64,000 bases of DNA from Symsagittifera roscoffensis (Eukaryota; Xenacoelomorpha; Acoela; Convolutidae), in the NCBI RefSeq assembly GCF_963678635.1, contig NC_087062.1, forward strand, positions 86,899,845-86,963,844, given 5' to 3'. Positions 46,201 to 57,974 of this stretch are shown one piece after another. Position 1 is the stretch's first letter. Each line of letters opens with the position of its first letter. The position numbers and the translations under genes were made by a program. The notes under the pieces are model-generated. The model saw only the letters and a program-made list of their open reading frames with translations. It did not search any database and had not been told where the DNA came from.

Positions 46201-46924
46201 ACAGCCCGCATTTTTTATGTTTTAGAATCAGTTATTTAGGTCCATTGATTTCGTCTTGTTTTTTTTTCGGTCTTGGCGCCGATGTTTTTTGATTGCCATA
46301 ATGATTAGAATTTAATTCTAGCTCCGTACATTTTTTTCAAACATAACTTTCAAAATTTCAGGCGATTGAAATATTTTAGAAACCGAATGTTTTTTCTAGC
46401 TAGGGTTTTTACATCACATTTTTTATCCTTGAGTTGAGGAAGAATATTGCAATCGGGTACTAGACTTCTTTCTTTTTTTGGTTGTTCGATCGGCTGTATT
46501 TACCTCATTTTAATTGGTGCTGATAAAATAGCTCATTAGTTTCAGTACATTTTTTTGTTCAGATTTTTTTGAAATTTGATTTTTTCACTAGCGAGCTTGC
46601 GAGTGTAATGTATTAGTGCGAACCTTCTTTTTTCGAAATTAGCTCAAAAAAATGTTCATTGAAATATTCATTTATTTTGTCTCTTTTGGCCTCTCTGTGG
46701 AATCTTTGTGTTTAAATTATGTTTAACCAGAATTGACGTCGTCAGAGCTAACATTACTAATTGTGTAGCAGCCGTTTGTACTTGTTCTCTCCCCCTAATC
46801 GCTGTTGCTATAATGATATAGATTTTTTTCATTAACAATCCTTTTGTATCTGAGAAATTCTGAAAGTTTTTTTTTCATCTGCTTTGTACTTTGAGCGCTT
46901 ATGAGCTTTTAAAAAAAATAAGTT
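46201..46924. other. AT-rich DNA with a short echo of the RING gene
   Basis: No gene is supported. At about 46684-46704 the sequence TTTGGCCTCTCTGTGGAATCT matches 44511-44531, inside the RING coding region. Confidence 0.45.
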
Positions 46925-47105
46925 GCTCTCGATAGTGAAAAATATATTAATCAAAAAACAATTTTTTTTTTAAATATATTTTTCGCTATCGAGTGCAAAT
47001 ATCTAGTAATTGGGAACTAAACTTTTGTAATCGAGAACTAGACGCTTGTAATCGGGAACTTAAGCTATTGAGAACTAGTGACTTGTAATCGGGAACTAGA
47101 CTTTT
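46925..47105. repeat. Long hairpin and adjoining 20-bp minisatellite
   Basis: GCTCTCGATAGTGAAAAATATA at 46925 pairs with an inverted counterpart ending near 47000. From 47010 to 47105 about five imperfect units of CTTGTAATCGGGAACTAGAC follow; a single related unit lies at 46452. Confidence 0.75.
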
Positions 47106-47851
47106 TTCCCTTTAACAAATTTTGTTACAAGAATTTGAACTTGTCTTTTTTCTTGAATTTTTTCAACTTCCAAGTTTCTTCCCATAAGCCTAATTTTCAT
47201 GTTTGATAAAAACAGGTATTATGAAAATGTGTTATGAAAAGACAGGTATTATGATTTGATTTCATATCTATTATATAATTAAATGCTGGCTTCACAATCG
47301 CGCCATGTTTGAGCTTTCTCAATGTATTTTTTTTGCATAATTAACAAAAAAATTTTTTTCACATTTGAGCTATGTCGTATATTGCAATGGTTGAGATTTT
47401 TTTTCCATTTTCCTGTAGAAGATCTCAATCCTTCCGTTGGAAACTGTGGGGGTACTCTTAGATAAAAAGAACTTAGACACAAATTTTTGAATTACAATTA
47501 TTGAAGTTCTAGTGTCTACAATGAGGCTCTACCAGTGTACTCCCAAGAGTTGTAAGCTTTTCCTCCAAATATGTCAATTAAGTTTGAAGTTTCTCATATT
47601 TTGAATTTCCCAACGCTGTAGTTGGGTACTTTAAGAGTACTCTCGGGAGTAGCAAATCTAGCGACTAAATGAAACTGCTCAATTGCTTTCAGTTTCCGAG
47701 ATGTGACAATCCTTAGTTCATTTTGAATTTTTTCAATATATAACTTCAAAATTTAAGTTTTTTTTTCAGAATTTGAATTCAAAAAACTTGAATATAAAAA
47801 CTTTTGCAAAGTTTGATATTACCAACCCTGTAATTGAGTGCTGTAATTAAC
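47106..47851. other. No supported gene
   Basis: AT-rich DNA up to the start of the right-hand duplicated element segment. The minus-strand frame 47279-47482 is unrecognised. Confidence 0.4.
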
Positions 47852-49218
47852 ACAATCGTAGTGTGTTACTAACAAATCCTGAGGTCCTGCGCGAGGAGAT
47901 GGGTTTGTGTTTTGTTCGGAAAAAAATTAGAAAAGGATGTGTTGAAATATTAATATTTTTAAAATAGACATGTGTATGATAATCCTGAGTATGGGTTATA
48001 AAAAGTGATATATCCAATTGTGTTTTTGGTATATCTGTCGTGTTTATATATGACTTCAGTCGTTATAAATAGGGGAGGTAATGATTGAGCTGTTATATTT
48101 GGTGGACTTAGGGGAAATGGTTGTTGAACAATATTATTAAGTCTGACTGTGATTTCAAATTTTAATTGGAGACTACTTTGTTGAAGTATTTGAATATTGT
48201 GTTCTTGAATATCTTTGTGAATATCTTGCCTATACTGTAATCTATTTAGTGCCCACTTGTGGAGTCGGCTAATTTCTGGATGTTGTCCAAATAGTGGGGG
48301 AGATGCTACGAAAGTGTTCCAATCTAACCGTAGAGGGGTATTTGTCGATGAATGTTCTTGGTATCTTGCGTCAAGATTGGTGGGGAAATTAAGGGGGAAA
48401 AGTGTTGGTGAATTTTGACATAAAGATGGTGTTAATGGAAGCGAAAGTGTTTCTGGTAGAGATGATAATGTTGTATCAGAAGAAAAATCTATTGGTTCAT
48501 TCACTAAATTTGGTTCACCTTGAGTGTATGAGTGTGTTGTCCAATATGGTGGTCTGGAGGGTTAAAAGGATTTTCTCGAATTTGTTCTGATGCTGGAGTT
48601 GAACCTAGATAGTCTGATGGAATGTTTGAGATGCTTTGTTGTGAAGCAAATGTAGGAGTTTCTGGTAGGGTACTACTTGAAAGTTCTGAGCTAGTTGGTG
48701 TCGGCAATTGGGTTATGTTAAAATTAATTCTGTGGGTTTGAAAAATTCTATTTCTTCTTGGGTGTATGGTCTGTCTATTTGTTACAAGTGTGTTTTGATT
48801 TTGGCTTATATGTCCTACTCGATTAAGATCTTAAGGTGGGATATAAATTATATGTTGGTTTGCTTAAAGATGCTTGGCGATGAACTGGTTCTAAGGGTTC
48901 AGATAATCGTGCGTGTCGTTCTTCAAAATGTATGGATTGTATTGAAAAGAAATTTGTATTGATGGTGGGGGATTAGTTGTTGGTGTTATTGGACTTTCTT
49001 GGGATGTTGTTGTTGGGGGCTGGTTTGGTGGTGGTTGATTAGCAATTTTGAAAAGGTATTTGAGGGTTTAATTCTTTTTGGCAAAATTTGTGTTTATTAT
49101 AATATTCTTCAATAAAAAGTATCAAAAGAATAGTTGCCAAGGCGAATGTGACTTTTGCCTTTTTTATACATTTGCACATCGTCATGATTAGGGATATTGA
49201 AAATGTGAGAAAAATTAT
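47852..49218. repeat. Duplicated element segment, right copy
   Basis: The direct counterpart of 41124-42488. It continues seamlessly at its right into the rest of the element (integrase side), while its left neighbour is non-element DNA. Confidence 0.9.
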
Positions 49219-49263
49219 GAATAAAAGAAAAATATCTTTTCGATTAAAAATGGTTCGTATCAT
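47959..49263 (-). pseudogene. Accessory ORF between pol and env, right copy
   Basis: It starts at ATG 49263 with MIRTIFNRKDIFLLFIIFLT, giving two hydrophobic helices within the first 55 residues. A Ser/Thr/Pro-rich stretch (48707-48504) and a conserved C-terminal domain (48504-47959) matching the left copy follow. Stops and a ~13-bp deletion relative to the left copy break the frame. The order in the intact ancestor was presumably helices, low-complexity linker, globular domain. The family is unknown to me. Confidence 0.55.
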
Positions 49264-50349
49264 TTAAATAGATTTTATGTTTTCTTACCTGTAGTTGTGG
49301 TCAAAGATTTGGGAAAATTGGAGATATATTTCGAATAGGGAATAGAAAATTTAAAAAAGATTGCAAAAAGTTATAGAAAAGATTATTAGAGATTCAAAAT
49401 TTTCAATGAAAAGGAAGAGCAAAAATTTTAATAGAGTGGAAAATTTTGTAAAAAGGTTTGAAAGTTTTTGTTTTATGTTATCAACTGCTATAGAAAGAAG
49501 CGTCTAAGAAATGATTTGATTTGTCGAATATTTTTAAAAATTTTTAGGCGAAATTCAAGTGTGGTTGGATTAATTATTGATTTTTTGACAAGTGGGTTGA
49601 GTTTTGTCAAAAATTGTTGAGGGTGTATTTTTATGGTATTTGGGAGGTCTTCATAGTTTTGTTTTTATTTGTTGGGTAATTGGGGGTATATTGGGATTAT
49701 TTGTACCTTAGGCCAAATGATCATGAGTCTTTTTTGCTTTAGGCTAATTTGCCATTTTTGGTTGGAGAGTTTTTGAGGTCTGAGTTGGGAAAATTTTGTT
49801 GATTTTTGCATAATCTAATAGGGGAGGGTTGTAATATTGAAGTAGTGTTTATTTTAGCTGTCAGTTTTTAGCAAGTTGCTTATTTTTGACCTGGAGGTTG
49901 TAAAGTTATAGTTATAGATATGCCTGGAGATTATTATCTGTCGGCTAATGAGTTTGTGTTAGAGATATAAAGGTAGCAATTTGAATAGTTTCTATTGACT
50001 GAATTTGAATTAGAATTGATTGAGGTTATTTTCAGCATGTTTTTACTGAAATTTGAAAGTTTAAAGTGATTAAAGAGAATGTTGATGGTAATCAAAATTA
50101 AAGTTGTTTTTGAAATTCAATTTTCTTTAATATTTTAGATTGTGGGATGAATGTCTTATAGTTTTTTCGAGGTTGACTTCTAAGACGTGATAATTTTCTA
50201 TGTTCGAATTTTCGTTGTTGATCCTGTGGTAAGATTTTTTTGTCATTTTTCAATTTTTTCTTTCTTTTTGAGATGATTTTGGTTCTGGTGTGTTTGATGT
50301 TTGAGGATTTGCGTTTTGCTGTTGGATTGTTTTTTGATTTTTATTGGTA
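49264..50349. other. Element interior, no clear ORF
   Basis: This lies between the accessory ORF and the integrase C-terminus on the minus strand. No open frame of useful length is left; the pol tail has decayed or is non-coding. Confidence 0.4.
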
Positions 50350-51600
50350 TTATCGTTTTGATTTTGTTCCGTTTGTGGATTGTTTTGAACGATGTGTAAA
50401 CCTGTGAAGGAATATAATTGAGTTAATTTGCGGAGTGCGTAATCTTTTGGATAATAAGGTAAGAGGGTTGTTAGGGTGTTGAACGATTTCTTCTTTGCTG
50501 GAGTCAGTAAGTTTGTATGTTACTTCAGTAGGTTTATCAATTATTTGGTTTGGTCCATTTCGAAGTGGTTGTAATTTTTTGGATATTCCTTTTTGTGTAT
50601 TGAAATTAGTTATTAAAACAAATGATCCAATTTTTAAATCGGTGGCTGGCATGAAGCGTGAATTAATTTGGGTGTTTATATTTTGCCTTGTAACAATTTC
50701 TTTGTTACTTTTTGGTATATTTCATTATGTTTTTTATTTCTATTTAAAATTCATTCGGTATGTGTACCGGAAGCTAATTTTAAAGTTTGTGGATGATGAA
50801 AACGGTTTTCATCATGTGTATGTAATGGTAGATTATAACAAATACAAATTGAATCTTTATTTGGTTGACAATATCCTTGTGTAATTTTATGGGCTTTTGC
50901 TGTGAACATAATTGGTTTTCGAGGCTTTTGATTAAAAACAATTTCGTATGGTGACATTCCTAGAGTTGTTGTGATTTGTGAATTATAGGATAAGGGGAAT
51001 AATTTTACATCTGCTGACCATTCAGTGTATCGTGTATCATTATCATTTATGATACATCGAAGATATTCTTGTAGTGAACGGTTCATACCTTCAACTAATC
51101 CATTTATCCAAGGTGCATGAGATGTACGTGGTTTATGCTTGATATTATATAGGTGGCATAATGTGATGATTTCGTTATTTATAAACTCTATTCCAATATC
51201 TGCGACTAGTATCTCGGGTAGTCCGAATTTAGCTATCCAATGTTTGTAAATTGTTGTGTATGCGTAATAAGCATTACAATGGGGTACTGGGTTGAGTGCC
51301 ACTTAGTGCGTAAATGCATCAACAATGACCATAATATAAGATTTTCCTTCGGAGGATGGTGAAATTGGTCCTTTTGTGTCTAATGAAACTCTATGATTGA
51401 ATTATAGACTTTGTCCTTTAAAATCTTGTTTTGGTGCTATTTGTTTTTGATTTGGATAAGGTTTTTTTAATTGACATATTATGCAATCGTTGCATAATAC
51501 TTTAATCCAATTGGTGCATTTGGGAACTGAAAATTTTGTGTAAAATTTGAATATTTCTTTTCTGATCCTGGCTGTCCTTTTGTATTTTGTGTGTGTGATA
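50350..51600 (-). pseudogene. Retroelement integrase, broken
   Basis: The catalytic core shows a first Asp in LDTKGPISPS (about 51390), a second in LVADIGIEF, where family members read D-N-G-x-E-F, and the Glu in NGLVEGMNRSLQ. The D,D,E spacing looks right. A TAA at 51305-51303 interrupts the core between the first and second Asp. The C-terminal piece (50652-50350) contains LKIGSFVLI and LQPLRNGPNQII, a GPY/F-like module with Y changed to N. Upstream, near 51500-51600, are remnants of an H2C2-type zinc domain. It would insert the cDNA if intact; this copy cannot. Confidence 0.8.
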
Positions 51601-51959
51601 TACTGAATGCTACCAACATCATACTGAGGTGAAGACAGGGTACCTTAAAATCGGCTGTTTGGTATTCTAGAAGATCTGTGTTTTCATTTATAGTAGTATT
51701 ACTAAATTTTCAAAAGTATCCGAGGAGTGTTTTGTTTCCTAATATTGTTGCATCAGCTTTTGCTGGCTTTGTTTTATATTTGTGCCATGATTTGAGTTGT
51801 CTAATAACAGGGTCAAAATTTTGGTATTTTTGTAATAATTGTAGTGTAATTGGTTCTGTTGGTGTTGGAAATATATTTTCGACTTCTATTTTCGATAGGG
51901 GAATTGTGTCGAGTGGGTCATGAAGGTCAAAACTTTGATTTATTGTGTATTTTAAGTCA

Positions 51960-53053
51960 TTTATTAGAAATTTTTGTTGTTCTTCTGTATATTTTGATAT
52001 TTTAAATGTTGGTATAAAATATGGTGTTTTGTGAAATAATCAATGTTTCTTTTTTCATTGCTTATTATATTTGTGGCATTTGTTTCACAGTATCCTAAGA
52101 GTCCTAGAGGTAGTGTTATCTGGTATGGTGAATTGTTATACACGTGCAATGAAATAAAATTGGAGTTTGACTGTTTCATATATTTTATGGATGAAATTGT
52201 GATCCGAAATAATTAAGAATGGGTTTAAATTCAAGGTCTGACATAAAGAGATATTGTTTGTTTTCGTTTTTTATCATACTGGTGAACTTGTTTGATTGAA
52301 AATTTATACACATTTCCTGATAGTGGTTTCAGGTATTTTCGTTCTTGATTGTATATAGGGTAAAATTTGGAGAAAAATGGTGGTTGTTTGTTTAATCTTT
52401 GAAAGATTGTTAAAGATGTATTCTTCATTCTTGTGTACTTGTCTTTTATATGAAGTTTACTATTTAAGATGTTTATTGTGGGAATTACTTGGTTATAAAC
52501 GGTATGCCAATGATATTGTGTTTTATATCTGTTATGTGGAATGCTTGTTTAAATGGTTTGTTTAATATTTTGTTTTGTTCCATTGTTCTAGGGGGAACGA
52601 GGAAAATATGGGTTTTTCCATAGTTTATTAATGTTGAGCCTTGTGCTGTTGCTATTTTGCTTGCTGTTTTTATAGGTATTAAGGTTGGGTGTAGTGTTTT
52701 GATTTCATATTTGATTCTGCTTCTGAGTCAATTAAAAAATCTGTTTCAAGATCTGATGGTTAAAATTCTTTACTTTTTGGACTTACTAAGAGAAGGGGAA
52801 TTGTCCAAATTTTTTCTCTTGGCTGTTCTTTTTGTATATTTTGATAAATGTGGTTTGTACTTGAGCTTTGTACTTCGTCTTTTTCGGGTTTAATTACAGT
52901 GTTAATTCTATTTATTTCTTTTTCAACTGGTTCATTTTTACTAATAGTTGTAGTGTAGTAGTTTTGAAGGAGTTCCAAATAATTTTCGTAAATGTGTGAA
53001 GTGAAAGGTTGTTCATATATAATAGGTTCGTAATCATTTTCAACTTTGATCAT
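51960..53053 (-). pseudogene. pol N-terminal part with retroviral-type aspartic protease; RT/RNase H missing
   Basis: An acidic linker (53053-52760) is followed by the protease strand DFLIDSEAES (around 52735-52705); the active-site D-S/T-G is D-S-E here, so it is probably dead. A conserved pre-RT region follows (52428-52231 and 52179-51964). At about 51960 the sequence passes directly into the region before the integrase. No Y-x-D-D motif or RNase H block occurs anywhere on the minus strand of the element, so roughly the whole RT/RNase H part appears deleted. Confidence 0.65.
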
Positions 53054-53160
53054 ATTAACTGAAATAGTATTATTTGTATCACTTTCGCTGTCTGTTGATT
53101 CACAATTAATGTGATTTAATTGTAATTCTTTATTGTCTGTATCATCGATACCAGGCGGGT

Positions 53161-56100
53161 CTAAAGTTGTTTCTTCAGTTGTTTGTACCTGATTAATTTG
53201 TCTTTGATGTTTCGGTGTGTTGCTTCTATAATTGTGTTGAGAATCGGAGTAGCGATAATCATTTCTATCAGGAGATTGAGAATAATTCCTTTGCTGATTG
53301 TTATAGTTTGGATTCCTATTTTGTGAATTATTTCGTGATCTAGTATGGTAGTTGTTGTTATTTTTTCAATGATAATTGGATCTGATGTTTGAATTATTTG
53401 TTGATCTACTGTTTTGGTAACGTTGATTTGGATTATTTGAATAACTTCTATTCCTATTGTTTGAATAGTTTCTATTTCTGTTGTATGATGAGTTTCGTGA
53501 TCTATCGTTTGCATAGTGTCTAATCGTAGAAATTGAGTAGGAACTGTTATCAAACAAATCTCTTCTGTTTGAATTTGATCGTGAATAGTTATTTCTATAC
53601 TGATTATTTTGACTGTTTGATCGACTATATCTATTTTGTGAGAAATTTCGTGATTTTCTTTGTTCTGGTGAGCTACCTCTATAAGTAGAATTATAGGGTG
53701 ATTGGTTTCTTGAATAATTTGAATTGATTGGAAGTGGTTTACCAGAGTTGTTGTTATTTTTGTTTGGTAAATTTTGGTCTTTTTTCATGTATTGATAGAA
53801 TGATTTATTTGGTTCTTTGTATTTTTGCGGTTTGTTCTGGTTATCTTGTTGTTTTTGTCTACATTCGGCAATACTGTGTCCGTATCTTCGGCAATAATTA
53901 CACCATTTTTTGAACGATGGTTTACCTTTGAAAGTTGGGTTTTTCTCATATATGATTAAATTTTCAGTGATTTTTCAGTTAGATCTACATCTGAATCTTG
54001 AATGTTGTTTATTTGTGTAGTGTTTGTTTCGATTCTTTTGACGTGTTGTAGTTTAAGATTTTCTGTTTCTTCGAGTTTCATTGTGATTTCTGCTTGTTTA
54101 GTTTATCAACTAATTTTCTGAAATCCAAACCTGGTTCTCGAATTGAGGAGGGATGTGATGCTCTCTTTTTAATAGCTATTTTTCTGAATTGAGGTGTTAG
54201 AGTCATCATCAAAGTTTCTGTCATTTTCGTGTTTTTATAATCATGAGTGATAAGTGAATATGCTTTTCGAACTAGTGTTTTGATTCGAACTGCCAATTGT
54301 ATAATTGTTTCATTTGGTAGTCTGCGAACTTCATTACATAAAACTCTTTGATGTTGTTTATTTCTTTCAGAGTCAAACATTTTTGAAATTCTTGTGTGAA
54401 TTTTTTCCAATCTGTTTTTATGTCTAAAGGTAAAACTGAAAACCATTTTTGAGCTGCGCCATCAAGTGTTGTTTGTAGTAACGCAGTGCGTCGATGTATC
54501 CAATTTTGGTGAAGTGGTGTAATAATTGGTTCAGGTCCTAAATTTAAAATTAAATTTGCTGCGACTGCATTTAAATAAGATTCTACAGAGTATTCAAGGT
54601 CTGTGCCTGTAAATACCATCAATGTTTTTTTTGATATCTTTGCTGATCCACCCATTAGGTATGGATCCATTGTCATTTGTAGTGATTCTGCGGCATTTGG
54701 CATTTGTGAAAAGTTTGTAAGTTGATTTTTTGTTATTTCGTGTTGTTGTAAATATTATGGTAGTGGTATTTCATTTTGCATTTGTGTTGGTTGGTAAGAA
54801 TGCATAATGGCCGGGATTTGTGATTGTGCTGGTTGATAGGATTGTGTGCTTGGTTGATTTTGTATGTGCATCGGTTGATAGCTTTGTGTATTAGCTAAGT
54901 TTTGTGGGTGATGTTTTATGTGTTGAGATATTTGATTTTGTCGAGGTTTTTATGCACGATATTCTTGTGTGTATGGTGCGAAATTATCTGGTTGGTAAAA
55001 ATCGTCATCATTTGATGATAAATAATTTGAAGTATGATATGGTTTTTGTTGTTTATTTCTATTTTGTTGGGAAAATGGGTAATTTTCACTATGGTCTTGT
55101 GAGGGATGTGGATAGTCATGGAAATTTACTGAATTTGTTGATGTCAAAAGAAAATTCGTTTTTTGTGAATATAAATGATTTTGCCTATGTATTCGGGGAG
55201 GATGAGTTGTTTTTGATGGGTTTACATAATTATAATTGTGTTCTCCGAAAATACTTCTGGTGAATGTTCTTTGTTTATGTGTTGGTTTTGTCATTGGTCT
55301 ATATGTCTGATAATCCATATGTAAATATTTTGGAGCAACTGAGGGTTTAACCGTGGATTGTAATGTTACTTGTGGTAATGTTTGATTTTTAGGTTGGGGC
55401 ATTGTAAGATTTTGATGTATTGGTGAAATACTTTGCCTTGTAGTTGTCACTATTGTTTCAACTATTTCTTCATTTATAAATTGTGATGGTGTTTGAATAT
55501 CCTGTTGTGTGAGATTTCTAGTTCCATTCAAGTTTTCCTGTTGTACAAGAGTTGAATTTAAGCTATTATGTTGTCTTCTATTGGGTAAAAATGAATTAAA
55601 GTTTAAAGGTGTTGCATACATAGTCTTTGTGAATAGAAATTGTACTGATTGCTTGACTTGAGATGTCTACTGGGATGTTCAGGAATAATGGATGAGACCA
55701 ATCAGGGTCCCAAATATAATCTGGTTGTTCGGCAAGGACCGTGTCATCATTGGTACTTTGAAGTCTTAAATTTTTTCTTGCTTGTGCAATTAAGTCAATA
55801 TTGTGTGTGAAATAGGCAATTATGAACCATGCTAAGATTTTTTTAAAGTCTTGTTTAAGATTTGGTGAAATTTCACTGCTTGAAAAATTTTCACGGATTG
55901 TGTTTAAAAATGCTGAGAATGCGGCAATTTTATTTCTTACATTCGTGTGTCTTGATGTTTGAACTGGTGACGTACTTTCGATTTCTGTCTTTTCTAGTAT
56001 AGATAAATAACTATATATTATTGCAAAAACATTACTTGGTGTACTGAGTTCTATGGTTTAAATTCCATATTGTTGTGTTAAGTTACATATTCCTTTCATA

Positions 56101-56294
56101 TAATGATTGACAATTTGTCTTTTGATTTTTATTTCTGGGAATTGTGCTTTACATCGGCTAATTCCTTGTTCAAATAAATTTGCGTTGAGATTATTGCAAA
56201 ATTGTTTTTGTACTCTATCTTCAGTGAGTGAATTGATGAGAAATGGGAAAACAAAGTTTTCGTCTGGACTTTTGTCACTTGGACTTTGGCTCAT
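53161..56294 (-). pseudogene. gag polyprotein, frame-broken
   Basis: It starts at ATG 56294 (MSQSPSDKSPDENFVF) with a matrix-like part stopped by TAA near 56058. A long Gln/Asn/Pro-rich stretch follows (55621-54950). The capsid-like domain (54703-54078) has LDGAAQKWFSVLP and VRRLPNETIIQLAVRIKTLV and is split by a frameshift near 54300-54440. The nucleocapsid part has a CCHC zinc knuckle at 53902-53861 (C-x2-C-x4-H-x4-C) and an Arg/Ser/Asn-rich tail (53788-53161). The layout is that of a Ty3-type gag with an unusually long N-terminal extension. Confidence 0.75.
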
Positions 56295-57540
56295 TTTTTC
56301 GTTTTATGACTGTTCGTGCGTAATTTTCAATGTGTCTGATTGGTTGGTTCCAACTGTATAAACGTACTGGTTTATTTTTTATATATCTTTTTTATTCTTT
56401 TTTTCCTTGTTCTGATGAATGTGATGTGGCTTCTAAATCGGAAAAATTTAATTGATCGTGAGCTGGGTAATTTTGTTATTTACTGTGTCTTTTAGTTTGC
56501 AAAGTGAATCTAAATTACTGACTTCTGATTCGAGACTGCGTTTCTACGCTTTGAAAATCTTCTCTGTAAATTTTGTATTTGTTTTTTTAAAATTTTTCTT
56601 TTTATTGTTTGTCGTTTTGTTCAAATATATCCGATTGTTTGTTTGTGCGGTGTAATTACAAGATCGTATTTTTCGTTGTTTATTTCACAATTGTGTATTA
56701 CGATTGTTTGTTTATTTCCTAAGTTGTTCAGTGCATAAGGTTAAGGATGAAGGATGCAAAGTTGTTATTAGTGATTTTAATATCCTAGACTGTTAGTCCT
56801 TACAATTTTTTTGGCTAGCTTAACTTGGGTCTTTTTATTCAGGGTTGGAGAGAAAGGTATATATCGATTCCGGAGAATGGTTGTTACTTTCTCGTGACTA
56901 TTCTAAGTTAAGGTGTTAATTTACTTAATCTTACTTAGGGGTAGTGATTGTGTTCAAGGGTTGGAGAATAGTAAAGCAATCCACAAGTTTCAGGTATAAT
57001 TAGAACGCAAGCAGTTCGTTAGGTACTATTTTAAACTTACTAAGATTCAAAATTTAGCCTGGGTCAGGTAAGAGGGGGGGGGGGTCAGGTAAAGGATGAA
57101 TAACCGAAGTTCTTCACTGTTTAGTCTAATTAGAATGGTTAGAGTGATTTGAAAATTTTCTATAAGTCCTGGGTCTTTGAAAGGGTTGGGTAGTGAATCG
57201 ACGTTTGAGGTCGTTAGACACTTTATTGATAGGGTGGGGGAGAACAAAAATCTAAATTCGTTGCTAGTAAAATTCTAAATATAAAAGTTTGTGTTGGCTT
57301 TTGCCGTACGACCATGAAACTTATTGGTAAGTTTCTTTGTAGTCGTAGATCGTCTCTCGTTCGAGGTCTTCTTCCAATACCGGGTAGTTCTCGTATTGTA
57401 CGGAATAGCGGCTCTGATCTATTGAGTTGTAGAAATATTTCAATTAAATTATTGTCATGTAATATTTCGGGATTGTTTTTGTCGATTTCTAATCTATCTT
57501 GTTAGTTCTAGGCTAATTTGTTTTTTAAGGTCTTATTCGA
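56295..57540 (-). other. Long retroelement leader
   Basis: About 1.25 kb between the primer-binding site and the gag ATG on the minus strand, without an open frame of note. It should hold packaging and possibly translation-control sequence; none can be identified by eye. A G-run occurs near 57075. Confidence 0.5.
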
Positions 57541-57557
57541 GACTTATGGTTGCACCA
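57541..57557 (-). promoter_or_regulatory. Putative tRNA primer-binding site
   Basis: Read on the minus strand, TGGTGCAACCATAAGTC begins two bases after the 5' LTR. It starts with TGG, as expected for complementarity to a tRNA CCA end. The tRNA is not identified. Confidence 0.6.
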
Positions 57558-57559
57558 GA

Positions 57560-57970
57560 TGAGTTATGTCTGAGGTTTAACTCATAAAGTAATTTCGGAT
57601 AGGGTACACCGTATGCTCCTCACGCTATCTTATTTTCGGCCGGATAGATTCGTGCAACTTCTTAGTCTAATACCGATCCTAATCTTACTCTTATATCTAC
57701 TAGTCTCAGGGTGTTTAACTAGTCTCTGCTAGGCTCAATAGATCTAGAGTATACTGGCTTTTTCTGATTGCTAGAAGGTCTCTTGGAGAGGTAACTAATT
57801 TCTAAGTTAAATTCAAATCTCTCTGGTGCTGAATTTACAAGTAATTTCAGCACTTACAAATAAGTGGGTTGTTAGTTAGATGGATCATGATTGGTTAAAA
57901 TTAAATATGTTATAGTGAAAAAATATCTAATTTATAACCAATAATTAAATGTAGTTTAGATCTGGTTCCA
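57560..57970 (-). repeat. 5' LTR
   Basis: 411 bp, TG...CA, aligned over its length with the LTRs at 34151 and 10744. The outer flank is AAAG. Transcription of the element would start in this LTR and run leftwards. Confidence 0.92.
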
Positions 57971-57974
57971 AAAG

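Larger units (their letters stand above)
42489..47851. other. Non-element segment trapped inside the LTR unit
   Basis: 5.36 kb with no similarity to the retroelement, flanked by the direct duplicate segments 41124-42488 and 47852-49218. It contains a hAT-type MITE, an R530 copy, the RING gene, a 100-bp tandem array, a MULE-like MITE and a 20-bp minisatellite. It has the texture of ordinary genomic DNA of this organism. Confidence 0.8.
34151..57970 (-). mobile_element. Large env-bearing LTR retroelement with an internal foreign segment
   Basis: LTRs at 57560-57970 (5') and 34151-34558 (3') share TG/CA ends. AAAG sits just outside both (34147-34150 and 57971-57974), a 4-bp target duplication. 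Between them, read on the minus strand, come a 1.27-kb leader, gag, protease, integrase, a two-helix accessory ORF, an env-like ORF, Ser/Thr/Pro-rich ORFs and a 3' non-coding region. Integrase near the end of pol and the GPY/F-type module fit Ty3/gypsy-like order. Frameshifts, stops and loss of reverse transcriptase/RNase H make it inactive. Its 23.8 kb include 5.4 kb of non-element DNA (42489-47851) between duplicated element segments. By eye the LTRs differ at something under a tenth of positions, so the insertion is not recent, or the two halves come from different insertions. Confidence 0.85.

Noticed and set aside
50495..50884. 129-codon plus-strand open frame, hydrophobic
   Set aside because: It is antisense to the integrase C-terminal region, which has recognisable motifs on the minus strand.
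54904..55263. 119-codon plus-strand open frame
   Set aside because: It is antisense to the gag N-terminal extension; its composition reflects the complement of Asn/Gln/His-rich codons.
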